Of a stretch of DNA of 64,000 nt, positions 60,201-64,000 are shown in pieces; the first letter of the stretch is position 1, and each line of letters starts with the position of its first letter. The stretch spans positions 565,458 through 629,457 of the forward strand of contig NC_031476.1 in assembly GCF_000006565.2 (NCBI RefSeq), in the 5' to 3' direction. The position numbers were made by a program, and so were the translations under genes. Below the pieces are notes generated by a model. It saw only the letters and a list, made by a program, of their open reading frames with translations. It was not told where the DNA came from and did not search any database. Origin of the DNA: Toxoplasma gondii ME49 (taxonomy: Eukaryota; Apicomplexa; Conoidasida; Eucoccidiorida; Sarcocystidae).

Positions 60201-63200
60201 TTCGCACGAAACTACCAGGCATCTTACGGAAGGATGTACAAAACTGCTTCGGGAGTCGGATCAAAACCGTGCGTGAACCCAGAACACTCACCTCTGTGAT
60301 GAAGGAATCCTGAGTTAAGTCCCCATCACCAAAAAGCATGCACTTCAGAGGTTACATGCCGTGTAATGTCTCACCTGTGCAGCAGTGTTACCAGACCGGC
60401 ATCGCATAGGAACGCCCAATGAACGTCACAATCGAGGACAATGTTGCCGAAGGTGTCTATCACCAACGCTGGGACTGATTCGGTTTCAAAATAGTCTTCT
60501 GCGATCTTCAGCAGCTGCTCTCCCCAACCCTCCAGTCTGCAATGCATTCCACAGACTGAAAGGGCTTCTTCCATTGAACGCATAGGAGTCGTACGACGTT
60601 GCCGTTCAACGTGAGTCAAGCAAGAGAGGCAGGGTCTTCGAAAAAGCTGCCTCTATCGAGAGGCGGTTCCATCACCACAGCCTCTGGTCAGAGTTGGTCT
60701 TTCATACTTATCGCACGGGAACCGTTGTCAACCCTTCGCGGGAGCCCACGCAAGATTTTCAGGCCGAGAGCGAGGCTTCAGATTTAAAGAAATGAGTTTG
60801 CCAAGGCAGTTTCATCTCAGCAGAAACGTCGGGCGGCTGTATATGCTTGGACAGGTCGTGCCGCATGGACCGACATAGGTAATGCGTAACACAGTTTCAG
60901 AACATGCAGTGAGTATCTTGTAGAGCCTTGTTGCCTGTCGTGTCGTGGACGCCGCAAGCTGTTGGTTCTTAGAGAGGCTGGCAATTAGTCATTGACATGG
61001 AGTGGAGGAAAATCTACTGCTGGGGAGACGCCATTACCCCAGCGCTCACGGTATCGTTTGAACAGCAAGCAGTGGTTCAGTAGAGTTTCGGACACGGTAG
61101 CATGTTTGAATTAGACTGAATGGGCGGAGCGCTTTTGTCAGATTCACTTATTTCGAAGTTTTCTTTAGAGCGTTCTGCAGTCAGATGCCTCGAGCGATGT
61201 GACAAGCTGATGTTACAATGACCTTCTCGCTTCGGGCTGTGCATCAGTTTCTTGCCCCTTCGTTGTGGCTGACAAACATTGTCAACATTTCCCCCAAATA
61301 ACACTTCCTGAGGAAGTTGTGGCCTGCAGTTTTCCAGCTGGGCAGTTGCTAGCTCACCCCAACTTGCCCGTGAGGCGACGAACGAGACACCTCCTTGCAT
61401 CACAGAACTCAGTGACCCTTGCCAGGACTTCCAACAGGAAAATGTCTGGATGGGGCAGCCACAGCCTGGAAAAGATCTCTCTGAAAAGCTGGTCTTCTGC
61501 GCCAACCAGAACTTGCGCTCCCTGCGGATGGGCGGATAAGTTAACAAGCACCCCGCCAAGTTCCCTGCGCAGACATCAGCAGCGCCAAGCCTGCTATGAA
61601 GGCATTCGGCACATGCGGATGGCGACAAACCCAAAGACCGAGGCGTAACGAGCCCTCCGTAGAAGATAAGGAGTCCTCTGTTTTCAGCTTGTACCGGGAC
61701 ATTTAGGAGCATGCGCTGATTTCATCATGTAGTTTATCTGGACGCTGGGGGAGGCGGAATCATCACTAACCGATTTGCGTTCGCTGTCTATGCCGTATAC
61801 ATCAATTACATTCTACTGTGGGCATGTGTAGTCGCCAGAGAAAACCACAGGAGGCAAAATAGAAATTCTCTTGTCTGTCACCGGAAGAATCCGGAGGCAT
61901 CTTCAAGCTGTAAGAGAGGTTTGTGTGGAGTTGGAAATGGGTAAGAGTAGTCTGTGAATTCCTCATTAACGGCGAATGCAAGCAGAAATCATCTACGGAG
62001 ATATCTAAACATTTACATATCCAGGAGATGTCGGTGGAGCTCCTCACTCGTTTATGCAGGCGTCCTTTGGCGTTGCGGCGGCGATGTCCAGCAACAGTGG
62101 GATGCCGGACTTGTGGAACGTGAGCAGCGAGCTTCCTCGAGCTTCAATTGTTAGCTGGTAGAGGACGCGTATTGCAGCCTGGAAAGCGTGAAAAGACGAT
62201 TGAGCCGCAGTTCTGGAACAAAGCAGAGGAACAGGTCACGGTATGTTGAACGCCTCCGCTCAAGATCGGCGTAGTCGTGTTTCGCTCCAGGAAATCAGTC
62301 CTTAATGAGCATGACACGGGCGTATACTGTGGTTGACAAGAGTTCAGTCTCGGGTCACTCACCGGCCTCACAGCTGGAATCGCCACCAGGTCTGCCACGC
62401 GAGATAAGATGCCGCAGTCCACCATATCGGCGGCGATTGCTGGGTCGAAGCTCAAGTTGTAAAGTGTCTTGAGAAGGACCGTAATCGTGGGTGCCGTACA
62501 ACTGGTTTTTTCCAAGAACGTCTGAAGAAGGTGTGTCGCCTTCGATAGAAACCCTAATGTCTCACCAGACAGTTCACAGTGGTACACCTTACTTTGTGAA
62601 GCGCACCCGGAGGACTCGAAGCAAGACAACGTCACTACAAAAGGTCATGCCAGCGCAGCCGGTGAGAGCTGGTCATCGTTCCTTGAATCTGCTCAGAGTC
62701 GCACTTGAACATTACTGAAAGAATCTACGTGACTGCACTTCGGCTAGGAGGAACTTCCCCGGGTGGAACGGTGCACTATGACTTTCTTTTTTCTGTCGGC
62801 GTGGTATGTGGAGTTATCCACGAGAGCTAGGACCTCCTGGATCTAGTGAGGCAGAGGTCCACTCACCGCATTTGACAATTTCGTCCTTGTTCTTATTCAT
62901 AACGCTAAGCTTCCAGAGGAAGGAGATACAAACATGCACGAGGTCGCGTTGCTTCCGGTTCAGCGAATCCACAAGCAGCGGTATGATCCCCCGCTTGACC
63001 ATTTTCTGCTCCACCCTAGGAGAATAATAAAACGAATAGCATGTACCATCTAGGAAACTGAGAAGTCTAAACTAAGAAGGACTGCTTCGGTCCCTCCCGA
63101 CTTATTCTAACTGAGGAAAATTGTGATCTGGCACTGAGTTCCTCGATTGCATCCTCTCGCGTACGCAGGTGAACAGGCGCTACATTTACCGAAAGATCAC

Positions 63201-63644
63201 AGTGCAGAAGGACGATATATGTCTTTGCATTTCTTTCAAACTTCCTTCGGAACAAATCATTCAGTCAGCCTGGTTGCAGTGCTTGGGTGGCGTAACTGGT
63301 CCGGGATTGATGAGGAAATAAGACAACAGTTGACTGTGCTGCAGACCAGAACTACTGCCGACGGCAGACTCTCACGAGAGGGCATCCTCAAAAGAGTCCG
63401 CCAGCGGCACCACTTGATTTCCGGCATCTCAGTTAACTCCTTCTGTTCACTGCTTAGGACGGTTCGAAAAGGAAAATTGTGGCTCTACAGAGGAAAATCA
63501 CATAATGAATGTCAGGAAAACCAACCTTCCAAGACGTACCGCTCATCTGCCGCGAAGTTGAGGAGTAGCTGGAAGCAACCGTACAGGAGTTGCTCCTGTG
63601 CACGCCTCCGTTTCTCCTCTTTTGAGGATAGTCTTGTAATCTCG
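57230..63644 (-). CDS. KAP3: Kinesin-associated protein 3 (kinesin-2 adaptor), C-terminal 502 residues
   Basis: Ten minus-strand exons: 63540-63644, 62867-63015, 62363-62553, 62048-62178, 61358-61564, 60375-60536, 59708-59929, 58938-59019, 57981-58075 and 57230-57395. All are GT-AG and phase-consistent. They give an armadillo-repeat chain that follows animal KAP3 block by block. Matches include YGCFQLLLNFAADE, EQKMVKRGIIPLLVDSL, LKTLYNLSFDPAIAADMVDCGIL, RVLYQLT, LLVNLSAHPQGAQ-type repeats, EIVMAQNLLPIVFHRL and the family end around MEFRRWNHAWIEAL. The last exon is acidic (SETEDEMACDIILDED) and then stops. KAP3 joins the two motor chains of heterotrimeric kinesin-2 to cargo and is needed for anterograde intraflagellar transport. 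In a coccidian the plausible use is the flagellated male gamete. The N-terminal part lies beyond the window edge. The exon 9 acceptor (58076) has a poor pyrimidine tract. Confidence 0.92.
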
Positions 63645-64000
63645 CTTATAAGAAGACAACAGAAGATTCAGAGAGGATTCGATATATATGTCGTGCTTAC
63701 AAGCGTTTGTGGGGAATGACTGCTGGATTTTCTTCTCAGCGCCGCTATACGCATCGCACCGGCCTGCGAATTTTCAACCCTGTATATATCTGTGTGGAAC
63801 AAAGTTGTTTACGGAGGTATCTTTTTTCGGAGCCGCATGCCGTGAATCTGTGTATGCGGTCGTTCAGGTTCTGATCAGCACAGTCGTGGCCGACTCCAAG
63901 TCAATCGTTTACACGCCTGTGTATGTGTATCTACGTGCGTGTTACGCATGTAACTGTAGGGAAAAAACTATTTGTGCGCAGGAGGTATCCCTGTCGAGAT
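63645..64000 (-). other. Intron or upstream part of KAP3
   Basis: No KAP3-like exon is visible here on the minus strand. It is most simply part of the intron before the first visible exon, since about 290 N-terminal residues expected from the animal protein are still missing. Confidence 0.5.

Noticed and set aside
63147..63719. A 190-codon plus-strand ORF near the right edge.
   Set aside because: It runs opposite a conserved KAP3 exon (63540-63644) and has no recognisable family similarity.

Overview
The window reads as nuclear DNA of a coccidian apicomplexan, Toxoplasma gondii or a close relative (Hammondia, Neospora). I infer this from the gene structure (many GT-AG introns, often with long pyrimidine tracts before the acceptor), the many (TA)n tracts, the dense GCATGC palindromes, the Ser/Glu/Asp-rich inserts in otherwise conserved proteins, and a short block of CCCTAAA telomere-type repeat. 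The species is inferred, not proven.

Layout, left to right. The 3' part of a mitochondrial-type ribosomal protein uL3 gene (+, ends 1526). An NAA40/NatD-type histone N-terminal acetyltransferase (+, 4082-5984). A single-exon BolA protein (-, 8596-8916). A very large 21-exon superfamily-2 helicase of the DNA polymerase theta/HELQ/TEBICHI type (+, about 10757-32207). EMC3, the insertase subunit of the ER membrane protein complex (+, 34927-39278). A GC-rich, intron-less ORF of about 1250 codons with no recognised domain (-, 40740-44495 or 44663). A small, very basic four-exon protein (+, 46191-48276). A nine-exon gene whose predicted protein resembles p31comet/MAD2L1BP (+, 50612-55055). The C-terminal ten exons of kinesin-associated protein 3, KAP3 (-, 57230-63644, continuing past the right edge).

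The exon models come from splice signals, reading-phase agreement across each junction and family alignment from memory. Every junction given is phase-consistent, and the total of each complete multi-exon model is a whole number of codons. Exact starts of the uL3 exon, the helicase and the minus-strand orphan ORF are the weakest points.

These are independent eukaryotic genes, not an operon. A loose theme is chromosomes and gamete biology: a theta-type repair helicase without a polymerase domain, a histone N-terminal acetylase, a candidate spindle-checkpoint/HORMA regulator, and the kinesin-2 adaptor that in flagellated cells drives intraflagellar transport. The right-hand 16 kb (from about 48 kb) looks richer in A+T and lacks long shadow ORFs, unlike the GC-rich 10-45 kb part.
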